Source of the DNA: Bordetella petrii
GTDB taxonomy: Bacteria; Pseudomonadota; Gammaproteobacteria; Burkholderiales; Burkholderiaceae_B
Direction: 5' to 3'
Length of the DNA: 64,000 nucleotides
NCBI RefSeq assembly: GCF_000067205.1
Contig: NC_010170.1
Coordinates: 1,488,001-1,552,000 of the forward strand
Position 1 is the first letter of the stretch. Each line of letters begins with the position of its first letter. Below the pieces are notes generated by a model. It did not search any database. It was given only the letters and a program-made list of their open reading frames with translations, and had not been told where the DNA came from. The position numbers and the translations under genes are program-made. Shown here piece after piece: positions 25,349 through 34,063 of the stretch.

Positions 25349-26035
25349 ATGGCAAACAACTACTACGAGGGCACGGGCGTTCTCATGCTTGATCGTGTTA
25401 CCCCCGTCATCAAGGCGCTGTTCGGCGTCTTCGCATTGGATGAAAGCTATCCCGGCAACGGGCATGCCTACATCGCCAGGATCGCCGAGACCAATTATCC
25501 GCAATGGTCGAATGTGCTGGGCGGCCTGGAAGACCTCGCAGCGCAACTCGGCATACCCATGCCCGACGACGAAGGCTTGTCGATTCCTCCACTGCTCGAA
25601 CTGCTGGCCGTGCACTTCGGAGCCGACCAGGATCAGGAACTGCAGAACCTGATCGAACAACACCAGTTCGAGGACAGCGCCGATCTGGAGGCCTTACTTC
25701 TGATCGCAACCTGCTTCGACGACGGCCATGACCTGACCGCCATCCAGTTCGAGGGCTGCTGGTATTGCAGCAAGCCAAGGCTGTTCGAGTTCGGCGGCAG
25801 CGGCTGCTACCTGAGCCGCGAGGTCCAGGTCTTCAGAACGTCCTCGCAGGCACTCCAACTCGGCGACCAACTGCGCAAAGCCATTAAGGCCAGCGACATC
25901 GAAGAGGCCTCGGCGTTGATCGCACTGGAGGCCGCCAATCTGCTCGCGGGCATCAACGACGAGCATTTCCGCCTGAATGTGCGCCATCGCATCGCCGAAC
26001 GGCTGGCCCAGACGCCAACGATCAGTGCCGACTGA
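25349..26035 (+). CDS. ICE protein of unknown function
   Basis: 228 aa from ATG 25349 behind AAAGGAG. The N-terminal third is acidic and helical. A pair of aromatic/cysteine residues occurs in FEGCWYCSKPRLFEFGG, followed by SGCYLSREVQVF; the Cys residues could bind metal, but the pattern is not a known finger. No membrane segment. The 172-nt leader in front has weak dyads only. Confidence 0.75.
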   Translation: MANNYYEGTGVLMLDRVTPVIKALFGVFALDESYPGNGHAYIARIAETNYPQWSNVLGGLEDLAAQLGIPMPDDEGLSIPPLLELLAVHFGADQDQELQNLIEQHQFEDSADLEALLLIATCFDDGHDLTAIQFEGCWYCSKPRLFEFGGSGCYLSREVQVFRTSSQALQLGDQLRKAIKASDIEEASALIALEAANLLAGINDEHFRLNVRHRIAERLAQTPTISAD

Positions 26036-26114
26036 CGCATTTTCTCTTTTCAACCCACCGGGTCCAATTCCCGGTGGCGGGGATTGGCTCCATTATTCAA
26101 TCTGGAGAAATCCC

Positions 26115-26852
26115 ATGTCCCAAAATCCCAATCCCTTTGTCCGCGGCTACTGGAATCTGAAAATCGTCCGCACGCTGTCCATCAGCTACGAGGACGGAAG
26201 CCCGCATGTGTGGCGAGCCATCCACGTGAGCCAACAGCACCTCTCCGATGAGGAACTGGTTTCTTCCCCCTGCATCGTCACCAGCGAGTTCGCGGTGGTC
26301 AGGAATGGCACTGAACCTGTCAGCGCCGAACTGATGGCCGAATGCAATGCTGTTGAAGGCGTCAGCGGCGAAGGCGTAGTTGGTGCCGTGGTCTATGCCA
26401 TTCATGGCGACGACTTCGACGGCCGCCCGATCCACGTCGGTGACACTTATTCGGCCGAAGCCGCGCGAGACGTGGTGCAGCGGTTGAGTTTCGAGACCGG
26501 CTATTACAGCCGATGCTGGGAAATCAGCAGCGCGCACATCAGCCGGAAAACCGGCCAGTACCTCGCCAACCTGGCAGACCTCGCCACGCCGGAGGCCTTT
26601 CTGTTCATCGCCTTCCGGGTTCCGTACAGCCCGGCGATCGGCGTCAAGCTGATTTCCACGCCCTGGACGGACCAGAACCTGGAGCATGCCGAGGGCATCG
26701 GCGCGGAGCAGCTTCGACAAGAGCACCGGAACAAGGGCATGCCGGACGACCTGGCGAACATCCTTGAACTGGCTGGCCAGGCCGATGTGCGCATTCTCAT
26801 CCTCGACGCTGATGCGCCCGCGCTACTGGGCTTGCCGCTGGCCGAGTCCTAG
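26115..26852 (+). CDS. DUF5983-family protein
   Basis: 245 aa from ATG 26115 behind GGAG. The C-terminal half matches the DUF5983 pattern as I know it: YSRCWEISSAHISRKTGQYL, FRVPYSPAIGVKLISTPWTD, and the terminal DVRILILDADAPALLGLPL. The N-terminal part (WRAIHVSQQHLSDEELVS) is probably a separate small domain. Function unknown; the family is confined to mobile elements. Confidence 0.75.
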   Translation: MSQNPNPFVRGYWNLKIVRTLSISYEDGSPHVWRAIHVSQQHLSDEELVSSPCIVTSEFAVVRNGTEPVSAELMAECNAVEGVSGEGVVGAVVYAIHGDDFDGRPIHVGDTYSAEAARDVVQRLSFETGYYSRCWEISSAHISRKTGQYLANLADLATPEAFLFIAFRVPYSPAIGVKLISTPWTDQNLEHAEGIGAEQLRQEHRNKGMPDDLANILELAGQADVRILILDADAPALLGLPLAES

Positions 26853-26949
26853 CAGTCGCGCCACGCACCATTCTTCCTCTTTGTTCTCCCCCATGTCAGC
26901 CCGTCTCCCACCCGGAGCTGGGCTGATCCATTTTCATAGGAGCAACCTC

Positions 26950-27228
26950 ATGTTCCCCGACCTCATCTCGCATGCACCCGACTTCGAGCACCAGCTCGGA
27001 GCCTGCGTCAACGCCATGAGCCAGGACGACGCCATCGGCCAGATCCTGGTATTCGAGCGCACGAGAGGCATGCTACACATGCGCCATATCGCCAGCGCCG
27101 ACCTGGTGGACAGCGACATTGACGACTACGAAATGGTCGTCTTCGACGGTGGCAACACCAGCGGCGACACGTGGAAGCACGTGTTCTTTCCACGTCAGCG
27201 CGAACACTATTTCGTGTACGAAGCCTGA
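26950..27228 (+). CDS. Small ICE protein of unknown function
   Basis: 92 aa from ATG 26950 behind AGGAG. Acidic, with VFERTRGMLHMRHIASADLV and a strand-rich C-terminus (YEMVVFDGGNTSGDTWKHVF). No domain recognised. A strong terminator follows 8 nt after its stop. Confidence 0.7.
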   Translation: MFPDLISHAPDFEHQLGACVNAMSQDDAIGQILVFERTRGMLHMRHIASADLVDSDIDDYEMVVFDGGNTSGDTWKHVFFPRQREHYFVYEA

Positions 27229-27235
27229 TCCATCC

Positions 27236-27259
27236 AGCCCCTTTCGAGGGGCTTTTTCT
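27236..27259 (+). terminator. Terminator after the 26950 gene
   Basis: AGCCCC-TTTCGA-GGGGCT then TTTTCTT. Confidence 0.85.
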
Positions 27260-27346
27260 TGCCCGCAGCGCAGGAAACCGGGTGCGGCGCGGTGCCGTTT
27301 CATGCGGGTGAGCCGCCCATTCCGAGGCCATCCTTGCCCCATGTTC

Positions 27347-27440
27347 GTCGGCGTTGCCGACACATGCCCAGACAGCCGAGACCTTCAAGGCTGCAAGTGC
27401 GGGAAACCGTGCTGGTCTTTTTTCTTATCGGACGTTCCGC
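27347..27440 (+). promoter_or_regulatory. radC-like structured leader RNA, copy C
   Basis: GTCGGC-GTT-GCCGAC, then ACATGCCC, CAGCC...TCAAGGCTG, and GCGGGAAACCGT. The final GCATC/GATGC pairing of other copies is not evident, so this may be a shortened version. It precedes the 27515 gene. Confidence 0.55.
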
Positions 27441-27514
27441 GTCCATCCACGCCACCCACAAGGGATCTCTCCCTTGCGGGCGGGAATCCCTTGTCCTTCC
27501 TCAAGGAGATTCCC

Positions 27515-28212
27515 ATGGACCGTTCCCTCATCAAATCCATGATGCCTTCGCTTGTCGCAGGCCATGTGCCCCGCAACGTGCGGTCGTTCAAGTACCGCGT
27601 GTTCGATGATCAGCCGCAGTCCTCGACGCTGGGCTTCGCCATCGATCCCCAGCCCTTCGACGGCAAGGTGGTCGCGGCGACTGACGATGCCATCGTCGTC
27701 AAGCTCAAGCCATCCGAGTTCGCCGTGCTCGATCCCAACCTTGTCACCTCTGTTCCCAGCGAAGGCGCCAAGGTGCGTGTCCAACCCTACGCACGGCGCC
27801 GTTTCGACGGCCTGCGCGCGGACACCCCGGAAGAGCGCACGGAGATGACGTCCGACGGCATTCCCTACACCGTCAAGACGCACATCCTTGGCTCCGCGCC
27901 CGCCAAGCTGCCCATCCCCAAGCCGCAGTGCATGGAACTGGGCCAGCTCATCGAACAACTGGAGGAAATGCCGGCGCCCGATGGCTTCCGGCGGATCACC
28001 CACATGCTGGTCGATGCAGGTGCACGGGATTTCACCTGGGTCGATCCCAAGCCATCCAAGATCATCGAGACGCCTCCGGCGATCAGCTTCACGACCTCGA
28101 CCGCGAAGTTCAAGGGTCGCGTCACGGTGCTGTACGACCGCGGCGGCGACGCCTACGTGGTGGAACTTCACCGCGATGGCGAATTGGTCGATCGGTACGA
28201 CGAGGTGTATTT
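27515..28212 (+). pseudogene. ICE protein of unknown function, 5' part (split by IS copy 2)
   Basis: About 232 codons from ATG 27515 behind AAGGAG. Contains YRVFDDQPQSSTLGFAIDPQ, a basic strand-rich centre and VTVLYDRGGDAYVVELHRDG. Rejoined across the IS (one TTT kept) it continues DEVYFDMLGAVLERLIDDG and forms a 270-aa protein. No known domain. The gene is inactive or C-terminally truncated in this copy. Confidence 0.8.
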
Positions 28213-28253
28213 TGACGTTGCCCGCGAATTTCGGATCCCTTAACTGAGCGAGA

Positions 28254-29144
28254 TTATGCCACCCGTTGGTTCTGGGCGGCGTACCAGTCCCGCTCGAATT
28301 GCATCGGGCTGACGTAGCCCAACGTCGAGTGCAAGCGCGAATGATTGTAGAAGCTCAACCAGTCGATTACCTCGTCCATCGCTTCGCGACGCGTTGCAAA
28401 GCGCTGGCCGAGGATGCGTGCACGCTTGAGCGATCCCCACAGGCTCTCGGTCGGTGCGTTGTCCCAGCAATTGCCTCGACGGCTCATCGAACTGCGCATG
28501 CCGTAGCCCTTGAGCAGGTCCTGGAAGTCATGACTGCAATACTGGCTGCCACGGTCACTGTGGAGGATCAGGCCCGCTTGCGGACGGCGGCGAAACCACG
28601 CCATACGCAGCGCATCAGACACCAGCTCCGTGCGCATGTGCGGCTGCATCGACCAGCCCACCACCTGACGGCTGAACAGGTCGAGAATGACGGTCAGAAA
28701 CAGCCAACCCTCGTCCGTCCAGATGTACGTGATGTCCGTAGTCCAGACCTGGTCGGGACGCGCGGGAGAGAAGTCTCGTTGCAGCAGGTCCGGTGCGACC
28801 GGCAGGCTGTGTTTGCTGTCGGTCGTGACCTTGAACCGGCGTTTGGTCTTCGCCTTGATGCCGTGCAGCTTCATGAGCCGCTGGACACGATCCTTGCTGA
28901 CGCGAATGCCCTGGACCAGCAGTTGCTTCCACACGCGCGGCCAGCCGTACTCGCCTTTGGATTCAGCGTGCACGGCCTTGATGTGCACCAGCAGAGCGTC
29001 GTTGCTGATGCGTCGGCGCGGTCGGTCAGTATCGACATCCCGCACCTTGCGCGCGTGGTAACCGCTGGGGCTGACACCCAGCACCTGGCAGCTCAGGGAC
29101 ACCGGCCATTGTCGGCTGTGAAGCTCGATCCAGGCGTACTTCAT
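28254..29144 (-). CDS. IS3-family transposase OrfB (copy 2)
   Basis: 296 aa, identical translation to the copy 1 protein, with the same DDE residues and ATGA overlap with orfA. Confidence 0.95.
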   Translation of the reverse strand: MKYAWIELHSRQWPVSLSCQVLGVSPSGYHARKVRDVDTDRPRRRISNDALLVHIKAVHAESKGEYGWPRVWKQLLVQGIRVSKDRVQRLMKLHGIKAKTKRRFKVTTDSKHSLPVAPDLLQRDFSPARPDQVWTTDITYIWTDEGWLFLTVILDLFSRQVVGWSMQPHMRTELVSDALRMAWFRRRPQAGLILHSDRGSQYCSHDFQDLLKGYGMRSSMSRRGNCWDNAPTESLWGSLKRARILGQRFATRREAMDEVIDWLSFYNHSRLHSTLGYVSPMQFERDWYAAQNQRVA

Positions 29145-29428
29145 GCCGACACCTTCGCAAAGTACGCCGTGGCTTTTCCCAATATGTCGCGCTCCATCTT
29201 CACGCGTGCCAACTCCGCGCGCAGCCGGGCAATCTCCATCTGTTCTGGAGAAACCTGTTTGCCTGCGCCGTTCAGCTTCCCAGCGGCATCGGCCTTCACC
29301 CAGTTGTGCAGCGTCTTCGGGCTGATGCCCAGTATCTTCGCCACCGCCGCCATGCTCTGGCCGCCGCGGACCATGCGCACGGCTTCCAGCATGAATTCCT
29401 GCGTATATCGAGCTCTCGGATTACCCAT
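29141..29428 (-). CDS. IS3-family transposase OrfA (copy 2)
   Basis: 95 aa, identical translation to copy 1 OrfA; HTH plus leucine-rich helix. Confidence 0.95.
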   Translation of the reverse strand: MGNPRARYTQEFMLEAVRMVRGGQSMAAVAKILGISPKTLHNWVKADAAGKLNGAGKQVSPEQMEIARLRAELARVKMERDILGKATAYFAKVSA

Positions 29429-29497
29429 CTTTCCTCCCTCCTTGCGTGAGTTTTACACACTCAGCAAGGGATCCATTTTTTGCGGGCAAGCTCATTT

Positions 29498-29612
29498 CGA
29501 CATGCTTGGCGCAGTGTTGGAGCGGCTCATCGACGATGGTCGCTGGCGCCTGATCGACGTGAGCGTGATCGACACCAAGGCTCCCCGGCAGCGCCAAGCG
29601 GTGCCGGCATGA
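29498..29612 (+). pseudogene. ICE protein of unknown function, 3' part
   Basis: The last 37 codons of the gene begun at 27515, ending VIDTKAPRQRQAVPA. It has no start of its own. Confidence 0.8.
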
Positions 29613-29697
29613 CGCCTCGAAACGAAGCCAGGCAACTCCACGACTGACCCGAGGTTCCCGCCACGGCGGTTCAGTCCATCCGGCCAAGTGCCGCACA

Positions 29698-29731
29698 GGC
29701 TCTCCATCCATTCGGTGGAGAGCCTTTTCTC
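29698..29731 (+). terminator. Terminator or attenuator before the DUF3085 gene
   Basis: GGCTCTCCA and TGGAGAGCC around a 9-nt loop, then TTTTCTCT. It lies only 25 nt before the DUF3085 ATG, so it ends the split gene's transcript or attenuates the next one. Confidence 0.7.
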
Positions 29732-29755
29732 TAATCCGTACAGGAGATTTCAACC

Positions 29756-30109
29756 ATGTCACTGCGATTCAAGGGCGCCGACCTGCGCCCTGTGTTGACC
29801 GAAGCGATCGCCAACCAGTGCCGAGCCGTCCTCGTCAAGGACCAAGGCGTGTACATCCTCGCCGAGCGCGGGGAACGCCGCCCGGACGGACGCCAGAAGT
29901 TGCTGGCCTATGCAGTCGGCTGCGACCCGGATACCGATCCGTTCGATGACTGGTGGTTCCTCGCCCAACGCGAGCTGGGCGGCGACGACTTCGCCGAGTA
30001 CTTCGACCCGAAGGACGGCGTATTCACCCGCATCTTGCACACAGCGGACGATCTGATGCTGTCGGCCACCGCCACCCACTTGTCGTTGGAGGTCGTGCCT
30101 CCCGTTTAA
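29756..30109 (+). CDS. DUF3085-family protein
   Basis: 117 aa. Pattern of the family: LRFKGADLRPVLTEAIANQC, GVYILAERGERR, YAVGCDPDTDPFDDWWFLAQ, ELGGDDFAEYFD. Soluble, acidic. Function unknown. CAGGAG lies before the ATG. Confidence 0.8.
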   Translation: MSLRFKGADLRPVLTEAIANQCRAVLVKDQGVYILAERGERRPDGRQKLLAYAVGCDPDTDPFDDWWFLAQRELGGDDFAEYFDPKDGVFTRILHTADDLMLSATATHLSLEVVPPV

Positions 30110-30129
30110 AGCAGCAGCACGTCCTGCTC

Positions 30130-30157
30130 AGCCCCCGGTTCCCCGGGGGCTTTTTTC
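30130..30157 (+). terminator. Terminator after the DUF3085 gene
   Basis: GCCCCCGG-TTCC-CCGGGGGC followed by TTTTTT. Confidence 0.9.
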
Positions 30158-30254
30158 CTCCGCACAGCGGCTATGTCCCCGCGTGCGCGCTCGTCTCCGG
30201 CCGCCAAGGCCTGCCTCGCCGGCCAGCCCGCCGGCATGCCACTGGAGACGACGC

Positions 30255-31097
30255 ATGCACGACCCGTTCAAGATCACCCAGCCCACCTGCATCAGCTTCA
30301 GCGGCGGGCGCACGAGCGCCTACATGCTCTGGCGCGTGCTGCAGACCAATGGCGGCCTGCCTGCCGATACCGAGGTCTGCTTCGCCAACACGGGCAAGGA
30401 AGTCGAAGCGACCTTGCGCTTTGTGCGCGATTGCGCCGAGCACTGGCAGGTGCCGATCCGCTGGCTCGAATACGTGCCCATGGAACCGGGCTTCGCTCTG
30501 ATCGACTTCGATCGGGCCAGCCGCCAGGGTGAGCCGTTCGAGGCGCTGATCCGCAAACGCCAGTACCTGCCCAATCCCGTTGCGCGGGGCTGCACGACCA
30601 GCCTGAAGATTCGCCCGATGCACCGCTTCCTGCGGCATCAGGGATGGACGGACTGGGACCAGATGATCGGCATCCGCGCCGACGAGCAGCGACGCGTCTC
30701 CAAGATTCGTGCGCGCGGCCACTCCACCGAATCGACCCACGAGACCATGTGCATGCCGCTGGCGGATGCCGGCGTCACCGTGCGCGACGTGAGCGCGTTC
30801 TGGCAGGCGCAGCCGTTCGACCTCGACCTGCTGACGGTGAACGGACGCACGCTCGAAGGCAACTGCGACCTGTGTTTCCTCAAGCCGCGTGGGCAGCGCC
30901 TGGCCCTTATCAAGGCCCGGCCCGAGGCCGCCGTGTGGTGGATTCGCATGGAATCCCTGAACCTCGCGAGCAAGCCCAGCGGCGCCCGGTTCCGCGCCGA
31001 TGGCCCCAGCTATGCCGATCTGGCGCGCTTCGCTGCCGACCAGGGCGATCTGTTCGATGGCGCCGAGGAAGCCATTGCCTGCTTCTGCGGCGACTGA
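30255..31097 (+). CDS. PAPS reductase / PP-loop ATP-pyrophosphatase family protein
   Basis: 280 aa from ATG 30255. The PP-loop is SFSGGRTSAYM (about residues 14-24), followed by VCFANTGKEVEATLRFVRDC, as in PAPS reductase relatives. Conserved cysteines occur in RGCTTSLKIRPM, GNCDLCFLKPRG and the C-terminal CFCGD, which could hold an iron-sulfur cluster or zinc. This is the phage/ICE branch and not a sulfate-assimilation enzyme in an operon. A role in nucleic-acid modification (thiolation or base exchange) is plausible but unproved. It overlaps the next gene by one base. Confidence 0.85.
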   Translation: MHDPFKITQPTCISFSGGRTSAYMLWRVLQTNGGLPADTEVCFANTGKEVEATLRFVRDCAEHWQVPIRWLEYVPMEPGFALIDFDRASRQGEPFEALIRKRQYLPNPVARGCTTSLKIRPMHRFLRHQGWTDWDQMIGIRADEQRRVSKIRARGHSTESTHETMCMPLADAGVTVRDVSAFWQAQPFDLDLLTVNGRTLEGNCDLCFLKPRGQRLALIKARPEAAVWWIRMESLNLASKPSGARFRADGPSYADLARFAADQGDLFDGAEEAIACFCGD

Positions 31098-31612
31098 TGC
31101 GCATGGACAGGCCATTGATCGCGCCACGGCTGCAACTCCTGCCCGTGTCGCTACGGGTCGCTAATGGCTTTGTACAGGACCACCACCGCCACCACCGCCC
31201 GGTCCAAGGGGCGAAGTTCGCCCTGGCCGTTGCCCCGCGCGGCAGCGATTGCATCTGCGGTGTGGCCATCGTCGGTCGCCCGGTCGCGCGGCACTTGGAC
31301 GACGGCTGGACCCTCGAAGTAACGAGGCTATGTACCGACGGTGCGCCGAACGCCTGCAGCAAGCTCTATGGCGCCGCTTGGAAGGCGGCCAAGGCCCTCG
31401 GCTACACGCGGCTGATCACCTATACCTTGCCCGAGGAAGGTGGTGCCAGCCTGCGCGCCGCCGGCTGGCGGCTGGTCGGCACGCGCGGCGGCGGCGCTTG
31501 GAGCCGTCCCAGCCGTCCCCGCGCCGACACCCCCGACCACCTGCGCGGCCCCAAGTGCCTGTGGCAGGCATCGGGCGGCGTGGACAAAGGGAAACGTCTG
31601 GGTGCCGATTGA
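31097..31612 (+). CDS. XF1762-family protein (GNAT-like)
   Basis: 171 aa starting in the overlap with the previous stop. Motifs of the XF1762 family: FALAVAPRGSDCICGVAIVG, VTRLCTDGAPNACSKLYGAA, ALGYTRLITYTLPEEGGASL, AAGWRLVG. The layout (V-x-R-L-C, later GY-x-R-L-I) recalls a GNAT acetyltransferase. It is coupled to the PP-loop gene, so the two probably act in one pathway. Confidence 0.85.
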   Translation: MRMDRPLIAPRLQLLPVSLRVANGFVQDHHRHHRPVQGAKFALAVAPRGSDCICGVAIVGRPVARHLDDGWTLEVTRLCTDGAPNACSKLYGAAWKAAKALGYTRLITYTLPEEGGASLRAAGWRLVGTRGGGAWSRPSRPRADTPDHLRGPKCLWQASGGVDKGKRLGAD

Positions 31613-31656
31613 TTGCTGTCGCGCGCGCGGAGCCCGGCCATGCTGCCCCCATGCCT

Positions 31657-31800
31657 GCTGACGTTGTCAGCGACATGCCAGGCAACCATCGGTCATCGAG
31701 GTTGCGGCGCAGTTCCCACTGCGTGACCGAGCCAGCTCGCACCGCATCCGTCCGCGAGCGGCCACCAGTCTCTGGTGGCGGATGCTTTCGCCTTATCAAC
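31657..31800 (+). promoter_or_regulatory. radC-like structured leader RNA, copy D
   Basis: GCTGAC-GTT-GTCAGC, GACATGCC, GGCAACC...GGTTGC (a compensatory change from the CAGCC/GGCTG of other copies), CGCAGTTCCCACTGCG. GCATCC (31744-31749) pairs with GGATGC (31780-31785), then a U-rich stretch. It precedes the DUF3577 gene. Confidence 0.7.
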
Positions 31801-31874
31801 CCACCGCGGGGTTACGCACCTTCCCCGCATGCGTGGGCCTGGTGTGTCTCCGCTTCTTCCAATGGAGATTCACC

Positions 31875-32792
31875 ATGAACACCACTTCCAACGAGAAATC
31901 ATACTTCGACCTTCACACCTCGGGCATCGGCTACATCCAACGTGCCCGCGAAGTGCCTGTCCGGGGCGGCCGCCGTGCGCAGCCCTTCCTGGCATGCACC
32001 ATCGCCGCACTGGTCGGTTCCGCCAAGGATCCCAGTTACCGCTACTTCGACGTCAAGGTCTCGGGTGCCGAGGCCAAGAAACTGGTCCAGCGCTACATCG
32101 GCGTTGACGATCCCAAGCAGCGCCCGCTGGTGCGCTTCCGCCTCGGCGACCTGTGGGGCGATGCGTACATCCGCGACAAGGGTGAGCACAAGGGCCAGGC
32201 CGCCGCGTCCCTCAAGGCGCGACTGCTCAAGGCCGAGCCGCTCGACCGGGCCGAACTGGCTTCGATCAAGCAGCACGAGCTGATCACCCGCGGCATCGGC
32301 TACCTCAGCCGTCCGAAGGACGTCACCCGCAAGGATGGCGATCCGTTCCTGTCGTGCAGCGTCGCGGCGCTGGCCGGGCCTGTCGGTGAACCGGAATATC
32401 GGTACTTCGACACCATCGTCGCTACCCCTGAAGCCGAGCACCTGGTTCGCCGGTGCGTGCAGGCCATCGAAGGGGACCGCAAGGTGCTGATCGCCTTCCG
32501 TCTGAACGACATGAAGATCGATCCGTACATCCGCACCAAAGGCGAGCGCGCCGGGGAACCGGGAGCGAGCCTTGAATCGACGCTGGTCCACATCGGTCTC
32601 ATCAAGATCGACGGCACCCAGGTCTATCCGACGAGCCAGGCGCAAGCCGAGGCGCCGCAGGCCGAGGACGCACCCGCGCCCGAAGCCGAGGTTGCCGCCG
32701 AAATCGCTGCCGACCAATCTGCCGAACCCGCCGAGCGCGAGCCGGAAGGTGAAGCCGAGGAGCAGGAGCCGGAACTGGCTGCTTCGTTCTGA
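31875..32792 (+). CDS. DUF3577-family protein with duplicated domain
   Basis: 305 aa from ATG 31875 behind GGAG. Two related halves, each with GIGY, F-L-x-C, a -IAAL/VAAL- segment and YRYFD: residues about 9-110 (HTSGIGYIQRAREVPVRGG) and about 134-240 (ITRGIGYLSRPKDVTRKDG). The second half ends in an acidic low-complexity tail. DUF3577 is typical of ICE accessory regions; the duplication inside one protein points to a pseudo-dimer. It follows leader copy D, and DUF3577 genes are, from memory, among genes found behind the radC motif. Confidence 0.8.
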   Translation: MNTTSNEKSYFDLHTSGIGYIQRAREVPVRGGRRAQPFLACTIAALVGSAKDPSYRYFDVKVSGAEAKKLVQRYIGVDDPKQRPLVRFRLGDLWGDAYIRDKGEHKGQAAASLKARLLKAEPLDRAELASIKQHELITRGIGYLSRPKDVTRKDGDPFLSCSVAALAGPVGEPEYRYFDTIVATPEAEHLVRRCVQAIEGDRKVLIAFRLNDMKIDPYIRTKGERAGEPGASLESTLVHIGLIKIDGTQVYPTSQAQAEAPQAEDAPAPEAEVAAEIAADQSAEPAEREPEGEAEEQEPELAASF

Positions 32793-32798
32793 TCCGGC

Positions 32799-32827
32799 AT
32801 GGCCCCTCACGGGGCCTTGCCTTTTTC
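32799..32827 (+). terminator. Terminator after the DUF3577 gene
   Basis: GGCCCC-TCAC-GGGGCC followed by TTGCCTTTTT. The next gene's ribosome site lies just behind it. Confidence 0.75.
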
Positions 32828-32849
32828 CTATTTCCCAAGGAGAACCATC

Positions 32850-33539
32850 ATGGCAGCCACATCGGCACCTACGAGATCAGTCCTGCCCATCGTCGTCCCG
32901 GACCAGCTCACGTTGCGGACCATCCGCGGCAAGAACGGCCCGTTCACGGTCGGTCGTCTGACCACCCCCATCGGCGAGTTCGCCGTCAAGGACGCGGAGC
33001 TGGAGCAGTACCCCGAAGGCAAGTACGACGGGGAATTCGTCATTCGCTATATCTTCGCCAAGTCCTATCCGGTCGCGGGCGGCGCGCGGTTTGAAGTTCG
33101 CGCCAACCTCGACGGTATGACGCTCAACGGCATCGACAAACTGAGCCGTGACGAGGCCCGGAGCTTCGCCACCCAGGAGGTCGATCCCCTTGACGAAGAG
33201 CAAGGGACGCAGCCTGCGGCAACGCCGGCCAAACCTGCCAAAACATCCAGGCCCGCCAAGCCCGCACCCGTGCTGGCGTCTGCGGACCCGCTGGTCGATA
33301 CCACGCCCTTCGGTGTGGATGCGCCGACACCCGCTGCGGCTGCTGCCCCCGGCAGCACCGAAGATGGCGACGCTGCACTGTTCGGCCTGCTGTGGCCGCT
33401 GGGAGAATCCGTAAAGCTGGATTCGACCATCGACCGCCGCACCCTGCGCGCGCAGATCGTTCGCCTGGGCGAACTTGGCTACGCGCTGGACTTCAAGACC
33501 CAGGAGTGGAGCCGCCAGGCCGAACTGCAACCTGCGTGA
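32850..33539 (+). CDS. DUF3275-family protein
   Basis: 229 aa from ATG 32850 behind AAGGAG. N-terminal family part (RTIRGKNGPFTVGRLTTPIG, YPEGKYDGEFVIRYIFAKSY), a Pro/Ala linker (about 115-165), and a C-terminal helical part (DGDAALFGLLWPLGESVKLD, LRAQIVRLGELGYALDF). Found widely in ICEs of this class; function unknown. Confidence 0.8.
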   Translation: MAATSAPTRSVLPIVVPDQLTLRTIRGKNGPFTVGRLTTPIGEFAVKDAELEQYPEGKYDGEFVIRYIFAKSYPVAGGARFEVRANLDGMTLNGIDKLSRDEARSFATQEVDPLDEEQGTQPAATPAKPAKTSRPAKPAPVLASADPLVDTTPFGVDAPTPAAAAAPGSTEDGDAALFGLLWPLGESVKLDSTIDRRTLRAQIVRLGELGYALDFKTQEWSRQAELQPA

Positions 33540-33634
33540 TCGCAGACGCCGCATCCGCGGTGTTCTTCATCCACCCGCCGGGGTTCTTTCCCCATGCGGG
33601 GGAGACCCTGGCCTTTTCTTTGGAGGTCTCCATC

Positions 33635-33967
33635 ATGTCCAACATCGCTTCAGATACCCACCGTTCCGCACTGGATGAAACCGCGTGGCGGGCTGTCTGC
33701 GAGACGGCTGCCAAGCAAGCCATCCATGGCTGCGGACAGTCTCACGACTGGTACGTGGAACGGTTCAGTTCAGAAGTTGACGCGCAAGTACATCGGTTAC
33801 CCGAGCATCAGCAGGCATATGCCCTGCAGATAGCAGAGGAATACGGGGACTACGCAACACCCGCCGAAAGGCAGGAGACTCAGGACTGGAATGCCGAAAA
33901 CGGCATTTGCATGCACGGCATCGATCGGGATTGCTGCCCGGCCGGTTGCGGTGATCTTGAGTACTGA
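33635..33967 (+). CDS. Small cysteine-rich ICE protein
   Basis: 110 aa from ATG 33635 behind GGAGG. Ends with GICMHGIDRDCCPAGCGDLE, five to six Cys/His residues that could bind zinc. The N-terminal part is helical. No family recognised. Confidence 0.7.
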   Translation: MSNIASDTHRSALDETAWRAVCETAAKQAIHGCGQSHDWYVERFSSEVDAQVHRLPEHQQAYALQIAEEYGDYATPAERQETQDWNAENGICMHGIDRDCCPAGCGDLEY

Positions 33968-34030
33968 CACGCGACTTCATCGCTGCTAACGCGGCATTCC
34001 ATCACCCGCTGGGGGTTCTCCCCCGCGGGG

Positions 34031-34060
34031 AGGCCTCCGGCTCCACTTTTCAGGAGGCCT
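34031..34060 (+). promoter_or_regulatory. Hairpin over the ribosome site of the 34064 gene
   Basis: AGGCCTCC (34031-34038) pairs perfectly with GGAGGCCT (34053-34060). The AGGAGG ribosome site 6 nt before the ATG is inside the stem, so translation of this gene is probably controlled. Confidence 0.6.
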
Positions 34061-34063
34061 TTC

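Larger units (their letters stand above)
28213..29494 (-). mobile_element. IS3-family insertion sequence, copy 2
   Basis: 1282 bp, same ends and genes as copy 1, same orientation. Target duplication TTT (28210-28212 and 29495-29497). Confidence 0.95.
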
